From: Caryophanales bacterium
GTDB taxonomy: Bacteria > Bacillota_I > Bacilli_A > RFN20 > CAG-826
Assembly (NCBI GenBank): GCA_022781015.1
Contig: JALEUF010000206.1
Location: 1-25,191, forward strand
DNA length: 25,191 nucleotides
Reading direction: 5' to 3'
This document shows positions 1 through 7,350 of this stretch, one piece after another. Both the position numbers and the translations under genes were made by a program. Within the stretch, counting starts at the first letter, position 1. The number at the start of each line of letters is the position of its first letter. Under the pieces are notes generated by a model. The model searched no databases. It was given only the letters and a program-made list of their open reading frames with translations, and had not been told where the DNA came from.

Positions 1-10
1 GTTCTACTCC

Positions 11-1885
11 TTATTCCTTGCTAATGGCCTTGAAACGGCAGCTAGCCATACAAGAACCGCACTTGATACATTTGCTTTGATCAATTTGATATGGTTCTTT
101 GCCTGGGACACCATGTATACAAGATACTGGGCAGTTTCTAGCACACAAGGAACATTTCTTACATAGATTTGGATCAATGACATAACGCATGAGCTTCTTG
201 CAAACATGGGCTGGGCATTTCTTTTCCTTGACATGGGCTTCATATTCTTCTGGGAAGTTGACCATTGTTGAAAGAATTGGGTTAGCGGCCGTTTGTCCTA
301 AAGCACATAGCGCACCGTTTTTAATGACGGTAGCAAGATATTTCATGTCTTCTAGAGTTTGCTCGGTAGCAGTTCCGTTTGTAACGCTAGTAAGCATTTC
401 ATAAAGACGCTTTGTACCAATACGGCAATGTGAACATTTTCCACAAGATTCATTGCAGATGAAGTCCATATAGAAATGGGCAACGTCAACCATGCAGTTA
501 TCTTCATCCATGACAATGGCACCGCCACTACCCATCATTGAGCCTTTGGCGACTAATGAATCATAATCGATCGGGGTATCTAAATCCTTTTCGGTAAGGC
601 AGCCACCGCTAGGTCCACCAGTTTGGATAGCCTTGAATTTCTTATTGTTTGGAATTCCTCCTCCGATATCGAATACAAGGGTCCTTAATGTAGTTCCCAT
701 TGGGACTTCGACTAGACCGACATTATTTACTTTGCCACCAAGGGCAAATACTTTTGTACCTTTGGAGGTTTCAGTACCCATCTTGGCATATTCACTAGCA
801 CCAACCCTAATGATATAGGCGATTTGGGCTAAGGTTTCGACGTTATTGACACAAGTTGGCTTGCCCCATAATCCCTTGATTGCAGGGAATGGAGGTCTTG
901 GGCGAGGCATGCCTCTTTTGCCTTCGATAGAATTTAATAAAGCAGTTTCTTCACCACATACAAAGGCGCCAGCACCTAATCTAAGGTGGGCCCTAAAACT
1001 AAAGTCAGTTCCAAGGATATGGTCCCCAAGAAGTCCGACTTTCTCCATGTCTTCGATTGCTCTTTGAAGTCTTTCGACTGCGACTGGATATTCGGCACGG
1101 ACATAGAAATAACCTTCGCTAGCGCCGAAAGCATAACCAGCTATCATCATACCTTCGATGACTTCAAATGGATTTCCTTCTAATATTGAACGGTCCATGA
1201 AGGCACCTGGGTCGCCTTCATCACCATTGCAGACTATATATTTTTGATCAGCTTGTACATTAGCAGCAAATTGCCATTTTCTTCCAGTAGGGAAACCAGC
1301 TCCTCCCCTGCCTCTTAATCCACTAGCAAGTACTTCATCGATTACTTGTTGAGGGGTCATGGTTGTAAGGACTTTCTTCAAAGCCTTAAAGCCATCATAT
1401 CCTAAAGACTCTTCTAGATAATCAGGATTAATCAAAGAGCAGCCATGCAAGGCAACTCTAACTTGCTTCTTATAGAAGTTGATGTCATCTTGTCTAACAA
1501 CCTTTTCGTGGGTGACTGGATCGACATAGAGAAGATTCTCGCAAATCTTTCCGCCGATTAAATCATCTTCGACGATTTGCTTGACATCACTTACCTTAAC
1601 GGCACGGTAAAGGGTATCCTCTGGGAATATTTTGACAAAAGGACCTTGGGAGCAGAAACCAAAGCAGCCAACATGGTTGACACTTACTTTGTCTTCCAAT
1701 CCTTTTTCCTTTACCAAACGTTTTAATTCTTCGATAATATCTGCAGAAGCATTGGCTAAGCAACCAGTACCGCCACAAACGACAACGGCTCTTTTTCCAT
1801 TCGTGCCTTTAATCTTGGCTTCAAATTCGGCACTATATTTATCAATGCAATTTTGCAAACATTCAGGGCTAGTAATCTTATTCAT
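11..1885 (-). CDS. hydB: NuoF/HydB-like flavoprotein subunit of NADH-linked [FeFe]-hydrogenase
   Basis: Binds NADH and FMN and passes electrons through Fe-S clusters in a cytoplasmic hydrogenase complex. The 624 residues show, in order, a thioredoxin-like [2Fe-2S] domain (C37, C42, C74, C78), the 51-kDa NuoF core with the FMN/NADH glycine-rich motif GRGGAGFPTG at 192-201 and GDEGDPGAF at 221-229, a [4Fe-4S] site C481/C484/C487/C527, and a C-terminal two-cluster ferredoxin domain (C575/C578/C581/C585 and C606/C609/C612/C616). Respiratory NuoF is about 430-450 residues and lacks both end domains; this layout is that of HydB/HndC of multimeric hydrogenases. It starts 5 nt after hydC. An AAGGAG at 7-12, overlapping its stop, implies another gene, probably the catalytic subunit, beyond the left edge. 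A formate-dehydrogenase-linked complex is the main alternative. Confidence 0.9.
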   Translation of the reverse strand: MNKITSPECLQNCIDKYSAEFEAKIKGTNGKRAVVVCGGTGCLANASADIIEELKRLVKEKGLEDKVSVNHVGCFGFCSQGPFVKIFPEDTLYRAVKVSDVKQIVEDDLIGGKICENLLYVDPVTHEKVVRQDDINFYKKQVRVALHGCSLINPDYLEESLGYDGFKALKKVLTTMTPQQVIDEVLASGLRGRGGAGFPTGRKWQFAANVQADQKYIVCNGDEGDPGAFMDRSILEGNPFEVIEGMMIAGYAFGASEGYFYVRAEYPVAVERLQRAIEDMEKVGLLGDHILGTDFSFRAHLRLGAGAFVCGEETALLNSIEGKRGMPRPRPPFPAIKGLWGKPTCVNNVETLAQIAYIIRVGASEYAKMGTETSKGTKVFALGGKVNNVGLVEVPMGTTLRTLVFDIGGGIPNNKKFKAIQTGGPSGGCLTEKDLDTPIDYDSLVAKGSMMGSGGAIVMDEDNCMVDVAHFYMDFICNESCGKCSHCRIGTKRLYEMLTSVTNGTATEQTLEDMKYLATVIKNGALCALGQTAANPILSTMVNFPEEYEAHVKEKKCPAHVCKKLMRYVIDPNLCKKCSLCARNCPVSCIHGVPGKEPYQIDQSKCIKCGSCMASCRFKAISKE

Positions 1886-1890
1886 TTCCT

Positions 1891-2379
1891 TTATTTCCCT
1901 TCCGCGTCTAGCTTTCTATATTCTTCAATAATCTTTCCTACTTGGTCAGGGGTGACTTTAGGATAGACCTTGCCATTGATTGACATGGCTGGGGCTAAAG
2001 CGCAAGCGCCGATACAGCGGACAGCTTCGATAGTAAATAAGCCATCTTCTGTAGTTTCTCCTGGCCCAACACCTAGCATGGCGGAGAATTTATCGACAAC
2101 AGCTTGGGAATTCTTTACATAGCAAGCAGTCCCTAAGCAAATGCCTAAAACGTATTTCCCCTTTGGCTTTAAGGAGAAATAAGAATAGAAAGAGACTACT
2201 CCATAAATCTCTGCAACAGGGATACCGGTGCAAGAAGATACGACTTCCTGTATTTCAAGTGGGATATATCCATATTTCTTTTGGATATCCGAAAGAATCA
2301 TCATTAAAGGAGAAGGTTCGTCTTTATGGGCATCACAAATAGACTTAACCCCTTCTATAACTTCTTTTTTTATTGGCAT
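1891..2379 (-). CDS. hydC: NuoE/HydC-like [2Fe-2S] subunit of NADH-linked hydrogenase
   Basis: Small thioredoxin-fold [2Fe-2S] subunit that works beside HydB in NADH-dependent hydrogenase complexes. The 24-kDa-subunit cluster ligands are visible as C81-x4-C86 and C122-x3-C126, and the 162-residue length is normal for the family. I chose the ATG at 2377-2379 because GGAGG (2385-2389) lies 5 nt before it; the reading frame opens 12 nt earlier at a TTG, but that start would place the ribosome binding site inside the gene. It is first in the operon, with hydB 5 nt downstream. A sigma-A-like promoter lies at 2420-2448 and a perfect palindrome fills the short leader. Family assignment is firm; the exact complex is inferred from the HydB layout. 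Confidence 0.9.
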   Translation of the reverse strand: MPIKKEVIEGVKSICDAHKDEPSPLMMILSDIQKKYGYIPLEIQEVVSSCTGIPVAEIYGVVSFYSYFSLKPKGKYVLGICLGTACYVKNSQAVVDKFSAMLGVGPGETTEDGLFTIEAVRCIGACALAPAMSINGKVYPKVTPDQVGKIIEEYRKLDAEGK

Positions 2380-2391
2380 ATTTACCTCCAA

Positions 2392-2407
2392 GGGCTATAA
2401 ATAGCCC
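2392..2407. repeat. 16-bp perfect palindrome in the hydC leader
   Basis: GGGCTATAAATAGCCC is a 7-2-7 perfect inverted repeat ending three bases before the GGAGG of hydC. It lies just downstream of the predicted start site (about 2413), so it could be a repressor site that blocks elongation, or a 5' mRNA hairpin (GGGCUA stem, four-base loop) that affects stability or access to the Shine-Dalgarno. It does not match the Rex consensus expected for many hydrogenase operons. Confidence 0.6.
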
Positions 2408-2419
2408 GTTGACTTAGTA

Positions 2420-2448
2420 ATTGTAGGAAAACAAATTGCCTTTTTCAA
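2420..2448 (-). promoter_or_regulatory. Predicted promoter of hydCB
   Basis: Reading the minus strand, TTGAAA (2443-2448) is followed after 17 nt by TACAAT (2420-2425). The predicted transcript begins near 2413, giving a leader of about 34 nt that carries the palindrome at 2392-2407 and the GGAGG of hydC. Confidence 0.6.
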
Positions 2449-2533
2449 TTAAACTATCAATTTACCGATATAATAAGGATAGTAAACATTTTTAGTTATT
2501 TTGTTTGTTAACTTAACTTAATCGGTAATTTTA

Positions 2534-2563
2534 ATAACATAATTAAGTGAAATAGAATATAAT
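2534..2563 (+). promoter_or_regulatory. Predicted promoter giving a leaderless mRNA
   Basis: A perfect TATAAT (2558-2563) lies 6 nt before the ATG at 2570, with a weak ATAACA (2534-2539) 18 nt upstream. The usual start distance puts the first transcribed base on the A of the ATG. No Shine-Dalgarno is present between the hexamer and the start codon. The rest of the 178-nt divergent gap holds the hydC promoter and an 11-bp inverted repeat GTTAACTTAAC at 2507-2517. Confidence 0.55.
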
Positions 2564-2569
2564 TTTTCT

Positions 2570-3223
2570 ATGAATATCTATAACGATGAAACCAACTTGC
2601 TCTTTCTAAATCTCTACCGCCAATTAGAAGAAATTAGAGAAAACAAAGGGGACGTGTATTCGTTTTACAAGAATAAATATTACGAACAACTTAATTCCTA
2701 TAGGGAAATTAGGAATTATTTAACACACGAACAATATAAGGGCACTTATCCAATCGCCGTATCTAATAAAGTATGCCTAGACTTTGAATCCATCATCAAC
2801 AGGATGAAAGAAAACGTCTATTCTAGATGCAATAAAAATATTGAATTCCTTTCCTTAAACGATTCTATAGCCACTGCAATCGCTTCTTTCATCAACAAAG
2901 GATATACCTATCTTCCTTTATTAGATTCAAAAAGAAGAGTCCTAGGCATAATTTCTTCTAGATCGTTATTAAAGTTAACTTCCATCGATAATCTAAACAA
3001 GAAGGAACCGTTATCAAATTACCTTGGTTTCTTCTCTTTTGAGGCTGATACAAAAAGATTCTTGTTCTTATCTAGGTCTACTCCTCTTTCGGTCGCGGAA
3101 AAAGAATTCGCATCTATAAAGAATAAGAAACGTCTTGGAATGATATTTATAAATGAAAATGGCAAAGAAGATGAATCCTTGCTAGGGATATTATCTATAT
3201 ATGACATTACGTCGCTAAATTAA
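2570..3223 (+). CDS. HEPN-like domain plus CBS-pair protein
   Basis: Function unknown. Residues 75-140 and about 150-217 look like two CBS motifs (for example YLPLLDSKRRVLGIIS near 114-129 and LLGILSIYDI near 204-213), which in known proteins bind adenosine nucleotides. The N-terminal helical part carries R48-N-Y-L-T-H53, which fits the R-x4-H motif of HEPN domains, many of which are RNases. CBS proteins with an N-terminal RN-x3-H helical domain occur in other Firmicutes but, to my knowledge, lack an assigned role. The gene stands alone, divergent from the hydrogenase operon, with no ribosome binding site and a TATAAT 6 nt before the ATG. It converges on rplQ. The CBS call is fairly safe; the HEPN call rests on one motif and helical context. 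Confidence 0.75.
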   Translation: MNIYNDETNLLFLNLYRQLEEIRENKGDVYSFYKNKYYEQLNSYREIRNYLTHEQYKGTYPIAVSNKVCLDFESIINRMKENVYSRCNKNIEFLSLNDSIATAIASFINKGYTYLPLLDSKRRVLGIISSRSLLKLTSIDNLNKKEPLSNYLGFFSFEADTKRFLFLSRSTPLSVAEKEFASIKNKKRLGMIFINENGKEDESLLGILSIYDITSLN

Positions 3224-3232
3224 GAAGCTACT

Positions 3233-3258
3233 AAAAAAGGCACCCAAACGGATGCCTT
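3233..3258 (-). terminator. Intrinsic terminator of the ribosomal operon
   Basis: On the minus strand, AAGGCATCC and GGGTGCCTT pair over nine positions (one G-U) around a four-base GTTT loop, followed by six T. It starts 18 nt after the rplQ stop. On the plus strand the hairpin has a mismatch and no T-run, so it would serve the 2570 gene poorly. Confidence 0.9.
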
Positions 3259-3276
3259 CAAATTCAAATAGAATTA

Positions 3277-3681
3277 TTACTTATCAGACCAGCGGACTAG
3301 GGTGACTTCAGCAGAGTCGCCTTTTCTAGCACCTAGCTTGTAGGCTTTGGTGTATCCACCATTCCTAGAAGCCATTCTTGGGCCGATTTCGCCAAATAGT
3401 TTGTCTAAAGCGGTCTTGCCATCTTTAGAGGTAACTGTTGGTCTAACGACTTGGGCAGCTAATCTTCTAGCATGTAAGTCGTTTCTTTTTGCCAAAGTGA
3501 CAAGATGGTCGGCTAAGGACTTTAATTCCTTAGTAACACCAGAAGTGACCTTGACTTCTTCATTTAGAATTAAATCAGTTACGACATTGCGGAGCATTGA
3601 TTTATTCTTCGAGGCAGTATAACCAGCCTTGAAGCGGACACCAGCTTTGCCGTGAACGTTCTTTCTTCCTTGTGCAGCCAT
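3277..3681 (-). CDS. rplQ: 50S ribosomal protein L17
   Basis: Large-subunit protein near the exit of the peptide tunnel. The first 50 residues, with KAGVRFKAGYTASKNKSMLR and LILNEEVKVT, correspond to the conserved L17 core (usually H/Y-R-xxLLRNL in relatives); the C-terminus GGYTKAYKLGARKGDSAEV is typical. At 134 residues it is slightly longer than the usual 115-125. It is the last gene of the operon, one nucleotide after rpoA, and is followed by a strong terminator. The region NKSMLRNVVTDLIL is a little divergent but the order rpsK-rpoA-rplQ makes the call secure. Confidence 0.95.
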   Translation of the reverse strand: MAAQGRKNVHGKAGVRFKAGYTASKNKSMLRNVVTDLILNEEVKVTSGVTKELKSLADHLVTLAKRNDLHARRLAAQVVRPTVTSKDGKTALDKLFGEIGPRMASRNGGYTKAYKLGARKGDSAEVTLVRWSDK

Positions 3682-3682
3682 A

Positions 3683-4699
3683 TTATTCTCCTACATAATC
3701 GCGGAAGTGAAGCCCAATAGCGAGGAGCTTTTCTTTTACTTCCTTTAGCGACTTCTTGCCAAGATTGCGGACCTTCATCATTTCGTCTTCGCTCTTTTGG
3801 GTGAGTTCCATGACGGTTGTGATGCCAGCTCTCTTCAAGCAATTGTTGCTTCTTACACTCAAGTCGAGTTCTTCGATGAGCATATTTTGATATTTGTTTT
3901 CTTCGCTCTTGACCTCTTCTTTTACAAGAGAGTATTTCTTTACATCTTCTTCCAAAGATACAAATTGTTGGAAGTGGGCAATCAAGAGTTGGGAAGCCAT
4001 TGCGACGGCTTCGTGTGGCTTGATTGAACCATTGGTTGTAACTTCAAGAGTGAGTTTGTCGAACTTAGAATCGTGAAGGACACGGGTTGGCTCGACATTA
4101 TAAGCTACCTTGACGACTGGAGAATAATTCGAATCGGTGGTGATTAAGCCAACGGTATTGATTTTTCTCTCGATCTTATTTGTTTCGGCAGTGACATAGC
4201 CACGTCCATTAGCGGCAAAGATAGTCATCTTGAGATGGCCCTTTTCATTAAGGTGGGCAATCTCCAATTCAGGATTAACAATGCTTACTAAGGCAGGTAG
4301 GTTTTCAGCTAAGTCGCCAGCTTTCAAGGTGCATGGTCCCTTGACATCGACTTCGATACGCTTCAATTCAGAAGAGTTGTCATCGATCTTTAGGACTAAA
4401 TCCTTGAGGTTTAGAATGATGGCGGTTACGTCTTCTTCAACACCAGGGATGGCGGTAAATTCATGACGGACGCCTTCGATTTGAACAGCAACGACAGAGG
4501 CTCCAGGTAAAGCGCTTAATAATACGCGGCGGAGAGCATTCCCAATGGTAATGCCGAACCCTCTTTCAAGCGGAGAGGCTACGATTTTGGCATAGTGTTC
4601 GCTTTCATCGTTTACTTCGATATTGATGGTGACAGGTTCAAAAGGTGAAGGAAGCTTGATTTCTTCGACTTTTGGATCAAGTTTATTTGCAGTTGCCAT
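3683..4699 (-). CDS. rpoA: DNA-directed RNA polymerase subunit alpha
   Basis: Assembles the polymerase core and contacts UP elements and activators. The 338 residues show the N-terminal dimerisation/assembly domain (about 1-240, with ERGFGITIGNALRRVLLSALPG at 45-66 as the signature), a linker, and the C-terminal DNA-binding domain (about 270-338; RSNNCLKRAGITTVMEL, then KVRNLGKKSLKEVKEKL). Length is slightly above the usual 314-330. GGAGG lies 8 nt before the ATG. It follows rpsK after 46 nt, a gap that contains a hairpin overlapping the rpsK stop, and is one nucleotide from rplQ. rpsD, which lies between rpsK and rpoA in enterobacteria, is not here, as usual in Firmicutes. Confidence 0.98.
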   Translation of the reverse strand: MATANKLDPKVEEIKLPSPFEPVTINIEVNDESEHYAKIVASPLERGFGITIGNALRRVLLSALPGASVVAVQIEGVRHEFTAIPGVEEDVTAIILNLKDLVLKIDDNSSELKRIEVDVKGPCTLKAGDLAENLPALVSIVNPELEIAHLNEKGHLKMTIFAANGRGYVTAETNKIERKINTVGLITTDSNYSPVVKVAYNVEPTRVLHDSKFDKLTLEVTTNGSIKPHEAVAMASQLLIAHFQQFVSLEEDVKKYSLVKEEVKSEENKYQNMLIEELDLSVRSNNCLKRAGITTVMELTQKSEDEMMKVRNLGKKSLKEVKEKLLAIGLHFRDYVGE

Positions 4700-4716
4700 T
4701 TACTGTTTCCTCCTAT

Positions 4717-4751
4717 GGTTAGTGCTTGTAGCGATTAATTTAATACTAACC
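4717..4751 (-). repeat. Inverted repeat across the rpsK stop and rpsK-rpoA gap
   Basis: GGTTAGT and ACTAACC form perfect 7-bp arms separated by 21 nt that include a nested ATTAA/TTAAT repeat. One arm contains the TAG stop of rpsK and the other ends five bases before the GGAGG of rpoA. No T-run follows, so it is not an intrinsic terminator; a processing site or translational control element is possible. Confidence 0.5.
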
Positions 4752-5165
4752 GCGAGGACGCTTTGGTGGGCGGCAGCCGTTATGTGGGATTGGGGTAGTA
4801 TCTTCGATAGATAATACTTGAAGTCCAACAGAAGCTAAGGCTCTGACGGCAGATTCTCTACCGGCACCAGGTCCTTTTACTTCGACATCGACTTGACGCA
4901 AACCTTGGTCAAAAGCGGTTTTAGCGGCAGCTTGGGCAGCTAATTGAGCTGCAAATGGGGTTGCTTTCTTAGCACCTTTATAACCAAGAGCGCCGGCAGA
5001 ACTCCAGGCAATGACATTGCCTTGGGTATCGGTGATGGTAACGATGGTGTTATTGAAAGTGCTGTGGATATGAGCTACACCCTTCGTAAATGAACGTTTG
5101 ATTTTCTTTTTACGAGCGGTTGTGCTTTTTGATTTGCCTTTGGAGGCTTTATTTACGCTAGCCAT
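4746..5165 (-). CDS. rpsK: 30S ribosomal protein S11
   Basis: Platform protein of the small subunit. The conserved block GVAHIHSTFNNTIVTITD (30-47), the GFKGxRK-like ALGYKGAKKATPFAAQ, VKGPGAGRESAVRAL and the C-terminal IPHNGCRPPKRPRG are all visible. At 139 residues it is about ten longer than usual because of a basic, Ser/Thr/Lys-rich N-terminus. It lies 16 nt after rpsM, with AGGAGG overlapping the gap. The stop codon is embedded in a 7-bp-armed inverted repeat shared with the rpoA leader. Confidence 0.98.
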   Translation of the reverse strand: MASVNKASKGKSKSTTARKKKIKRSFTKGVAHIHSTFNNTIVTITDTQGNVIAWSSAGALGYKGAKKATPFAAQLAAQAAAKTAFDQGLRQVDVEVKGPGAGRESAVRALASVGLQVLSIEDTTPIPHNGCRPPKRPRG

Positions 5166-5181
5166 TGTTCATTTACCTCCT

Positions 5182-5556
5182 TTACTTAGTTGCCTGTTTC
5201 TTATTGGCAATGGTCTTTCTCTTACCCTTTCTAGTACGGGCATTAGTCCTTGTACGTTGTCCACGGACTGGAAGACCTCTTTTATGACGGATACCGCGAT
5301 AGCATCCGATTTCGGTTAAACGCTTGATGTTTAAGGCGACTACTCTACGCAAATCACCTTCGGTGTGGTATTTAGCTACTTCGTTACGAAGTGCAGTGAG
5401 TTGGTCATCGGTTAAATCTTTGGTTCTGATATCAACAGAGATACCGGTGGCTTCACAAATCTTATTGGCGGTCGATGGTCCAATACCATAAATGTAGGTA
5501 AGGGAGACAACGATGCGCTTCTCATTAGGGATATCAACCCCGACAATACGTGCCAT
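5182..5556 (-). CDS. rpsM: 30S ribosomal protein S13
   Basis: Head protein of the small subunit that bridges to the large subunit and contacts P-site tRNA. MARIVGVDIPNEKRIVVSLTYIYGIG matches the S13 start (read in parts: ARIVGVDIP, then IYGIGPSTA), and the basic C-terminus GLPVRGQRTRTNARTRKG is the family signature. The 124-residue length is typical. It sits between rpmJ and rpsK in the normal infA-rpmJ-rpsM-rpsK-rpoA order with short gaps. Confidence 0.98.
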   Translation of the reverse strand: MARIVGVDIPNEKRIVVSLTYIYGIGPSTANKICEATGISVDIRTKDLTDDQLTALRNEVAKYHTEGDLRRVVALNIKRLTEIGCYRGIRHKRGLPVRGQRTRTNARTRKGKRKTIANKKQATK

Positions 5557-5580
5557 ATTGTTTATTTTTCCTTTCTACAA

Positions 5581-5694
5581 TCAACCCTGGCGTTGCTTAT
5601 GCTTTGGGTTGGAGCAAATGACCATGACTTTACCATGGCGCCTAATGACTTTGCATTTGTCACAGATAGGCTTGACTGACGGTCTAACTTTCAT
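5581..5694 (-). CDS. rpmJ: 50S ribosomal protein L36, zinc type
   Basis: Short basic large-subunit protein of 37 residues, found by reading the gap between infA and rpsM. It begins MKVRPSVKPICDKC and has the zinc ligands C11, C14, C27 and H32, so it is the zinc-binding paralogue. It ends with TGA, which, together with the adk stop, argues that TGA is not read as tryptophan here. GGAG lies 8 nt upstream of the ATG (5692-5694). The position infA-rpmJ-rpsM is standard. Confidence 0.97.
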   Translation of the reverse strand: MKVRPSVKPICDKCKVIRRHGKVMVICSNPKHKQRQG

Positions 5695-5712
5695 AGTTAA
5701 CTCCTTCTAAAT

Positions 5713-5934
5713 TCAGTTCCTATAGCGGAACGTTATACGCCCACGTGTTAAATCGTAAGGTGAGAATTGGACAGTGACTCTATCACCGGGAAGAATGCGT
5801 ATGTAGTTCATACGGATTTTACCCGAAACGCAGGCTTGGACCACTGCTCCGTTAGCAAGTTTCACCTTGAAGTTGGCATTAGGTAAACACTCTAATACCG
5901 TAGCTTCTACTTCTATACAGTCCTCTTTACTCAA
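5713..5934 (-). CDS. infA: Translation initiation factor IF-1
   Basis: Binds the A site of the 30S subunit during initiation and helps IF-2 and IF-3. It is a single S1/OB-fold of 73 residues; SGKIRMNYIRILPGDRVTV and SPYDLTRGRITFRY are the family signatures. Three cysteines (C6, C15, C35) replace residues that are usually Val/Ala/His, a modest oddity. GGAGG lies 8 nt before the ATG. It lies between map and rpmJ. Confidence 0.97.
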   Translation of the reverse strand: MSKEDCIEVEATVLECLPNANFKVKLANGAVVQACVSGKIRMNYIRILPGDRVTVQFSPYDLTRGRITFRYRN

Positions 5935-5948
5935 GTTGAGTCCTCCTA

Positions 5949-6698
5949 TTAAATCTTTGTAAGTATCTCATACCCGGTAGAAGTTACTACCAAGGTATTT
6001 TCGTAATGGGATGTAAGCCCGCCGTCTTTGCTGACGACAGTCCATCCATCCTTCATGACCCTGACATCGTTACGATGCTCTAGAATCATTGGTTCGATGC
6101 AAATTGTCATTCCTTCGCGAAGTATAGGTCCACTGCCAGGTTTGCCATAGCAAGGGATATATGGGTCTTCGTGCATGGAAGTTCCAATTCCGTGTCCGGT
6201 ATAATCCCTAATGACCGAGCAACCATGTTTATGGGCTGTAAGCTCTATTTGGTGACAGACATCGCCAAGATGAATTCCAGGCTTTACCAAGGAAACGGCA
6301 TTTTCGAATGCTTCCTTGGTAACATCTATCATCTTTAATGCCCTTTCTGAACATATCCCTACTGGATAGGTCCTGCAGGCATCGCCGACATAGCCATTTT
6401 TAGTCGCGCAGAGGTCGATAGTAATTATATCGCCGTCATGGAGTATCTTTTTTGAAGATGGGATACCATGGAGTATAACTTCATTAACAGAAGCACATAT
6501 CGAGGCAGGGTAGCCGTAATAGCCAAGTTCACTTGGGACGGCCCCCTCACCACGAATGATCTTTTCTGCTTCATCATTAAGGTATTGGGTGGAAACCCCT
6601 GGCTTAATGAGGTCCTTCATCTTCTCTAGAACCAAAGCCACAATGCGGCCGGATTCTTTCATTAACTCCACTTCTCGCGGGGATTTGATGATAATCAC
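5949..6698 (-). CDS. map: Type I methionine aminopeptidase
   Basis: Removes the initiator methionine from nascent proteins. All metal and catalytic residues of type Ia enzymes are present: H77, D95, D106, H169, E202 and E233, in the contexts HGIP, TIDLCATKNGYVGDACRT, GHGIGTSMHEDP, EPMIL and HYENT. There is no N-terminal zinc-finger or SH3-binding extension; 249 residues is usual. It starts with GTG (6696-6698), overlapping the TGA of adk by 4 nt, with AAGGAG 5 nt upstream inside adk, so the two are translationally coupled. The adk-map-infA order is typical of Firmicutes. Confidence 0.97.
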   Translation of the reverse strand: MIIIKSPREVELMKESGRIVALVLEKMKDLIKPGVSTQYLNDEAEKIIRGEGAVPSELGYYGYPASICASVNEVILHGIPSSKKILHDGDIITIDLCATKNGYVGDACRTYPVGICSERALKMIDVTKEAFENAVSLVKPGIHLGDVCHQIELTAHKHGCSVIRDYTGHGIGTSMHEDPYIPCYGKPGSGPILREGMTICIEPMILEHRNDVRVMKDGWTVVSKDGGLTSHYENTLVVTSTGYEILTKI

Positions 6699-7348
6699 AT
6701 CTTCTCCTTCAGGAAAGAAGAGATGCTTTCAAATAATGAAGAGGAATCGCCAACTCCATTGAAACCTTTATAGAGATTTCTTTCCTTATAGAAGTCTACA
6801 AGGGGTTGGGTGGACTTATAGTAATTATCTAGCCTTACTGCGAGGGCTTCTGCATTGTCGTCTGGCCTTTGAGATAATTCATGGCCGCAACGATCGCAAA
6901 TTCCTTCAATAGCAGGCTTCATGGTTTCGACGTGGTAGGAAGCTCCGCAATTCTTGCAGACCTTACGACCCGAAATCCTTTTTATCAACTCTTGGTCAGG
7001 AACCAAAAGATCGATAACAACATTTACTTCCCTGTTAATTTCCTTGCCAAGAGCTTCTAGAGCTAAGGCTTGAGGGATGTTGCGTGGAAATCCATCTAAT
7101 AGATATCCGTTAGCGCAATCTTCCCTAGAAAGCCTTTCCTTAACAAGGGCACAGGTGACATCGTCAGGAACTAAGTCACCCCTAGCGATGATTTCCTTAG
7201 CCTTCAAGCCAACAGGAGTCCCATTGGCAATGGCTTCACGGAACATGTCTCCGGTAGAAATATGGGGAAGGTGGAATTCATCAACAAGCTTTTTGGCTTG
7301 GGTTCCTTTTCCTGCCCCTGGGGGTCCCATAAGAATGATATTAAGCAT
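6695..7348 (-). CDS. adk: Adenylate kinase, four-cysteine zinc lid
   Basis: Interconverts ATP + AMP and 2 ADP. The P-loop GPPGAGKGT is at 8-16, the AMP-binding stretch follows (STGDMFR at 31-37), DGFPRN is at 85-90, and the LID domain carries C131, C134, C151 and C154, a structural zinc site of the kind common in Gram-positive enzymes. The 217 residues are standard for the long form. The gene lies 2 nt after secY and its TGA overlaps the GTG of map. Stop use of TGA here is one of two indications for the standard code. Confidence 0.98.
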   Translation of the reverse strand: MLNIILMGPPGAGKGTQAKKLVDEFHLPHISTGDMFREAIANGTPVGLKAKEIIARGDLVPDDVTCALVKERLSREDCANGYLLDGFPRNIPQALALEALGKEINREVNVVIDLLVPDQELIKRISGRKVCKNCGASYHVETMKPAIEGICDRCGHELSQRPDDNAEALAVRLDNYYKSTQPLVDFYKERNLYKGFNGVGDSSSLFESISSFLKEKM

Positions 7349-7350
7349 AG

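Noticed and set aside
2380..2391. TTG start for hydC
   Set aside because: It would put the GGAGG inside the gene; the ATG at 2377-2379 is properly spaced from it.
2501..2517. Rex operator candidate near TTGTTTGTTAACTTAAC
   Set aside because: It has half-site likeness only; the spacing of the 18-bp Rex palindrome is not met, leaving just an 11-bp inverted repeat.
3231..3258. Plus-strand terminator for the HEPN-CBS gene
   Set aside because: The hairpin has a C-A mismatch in that direction and no T-run follows.
6695..6698. Use of TGA as tryptophan (code 4)
   Set aside because: TGA ends adk exactly where map begins and ends rpmJ at the normal L36 length, so TGA is a stop.
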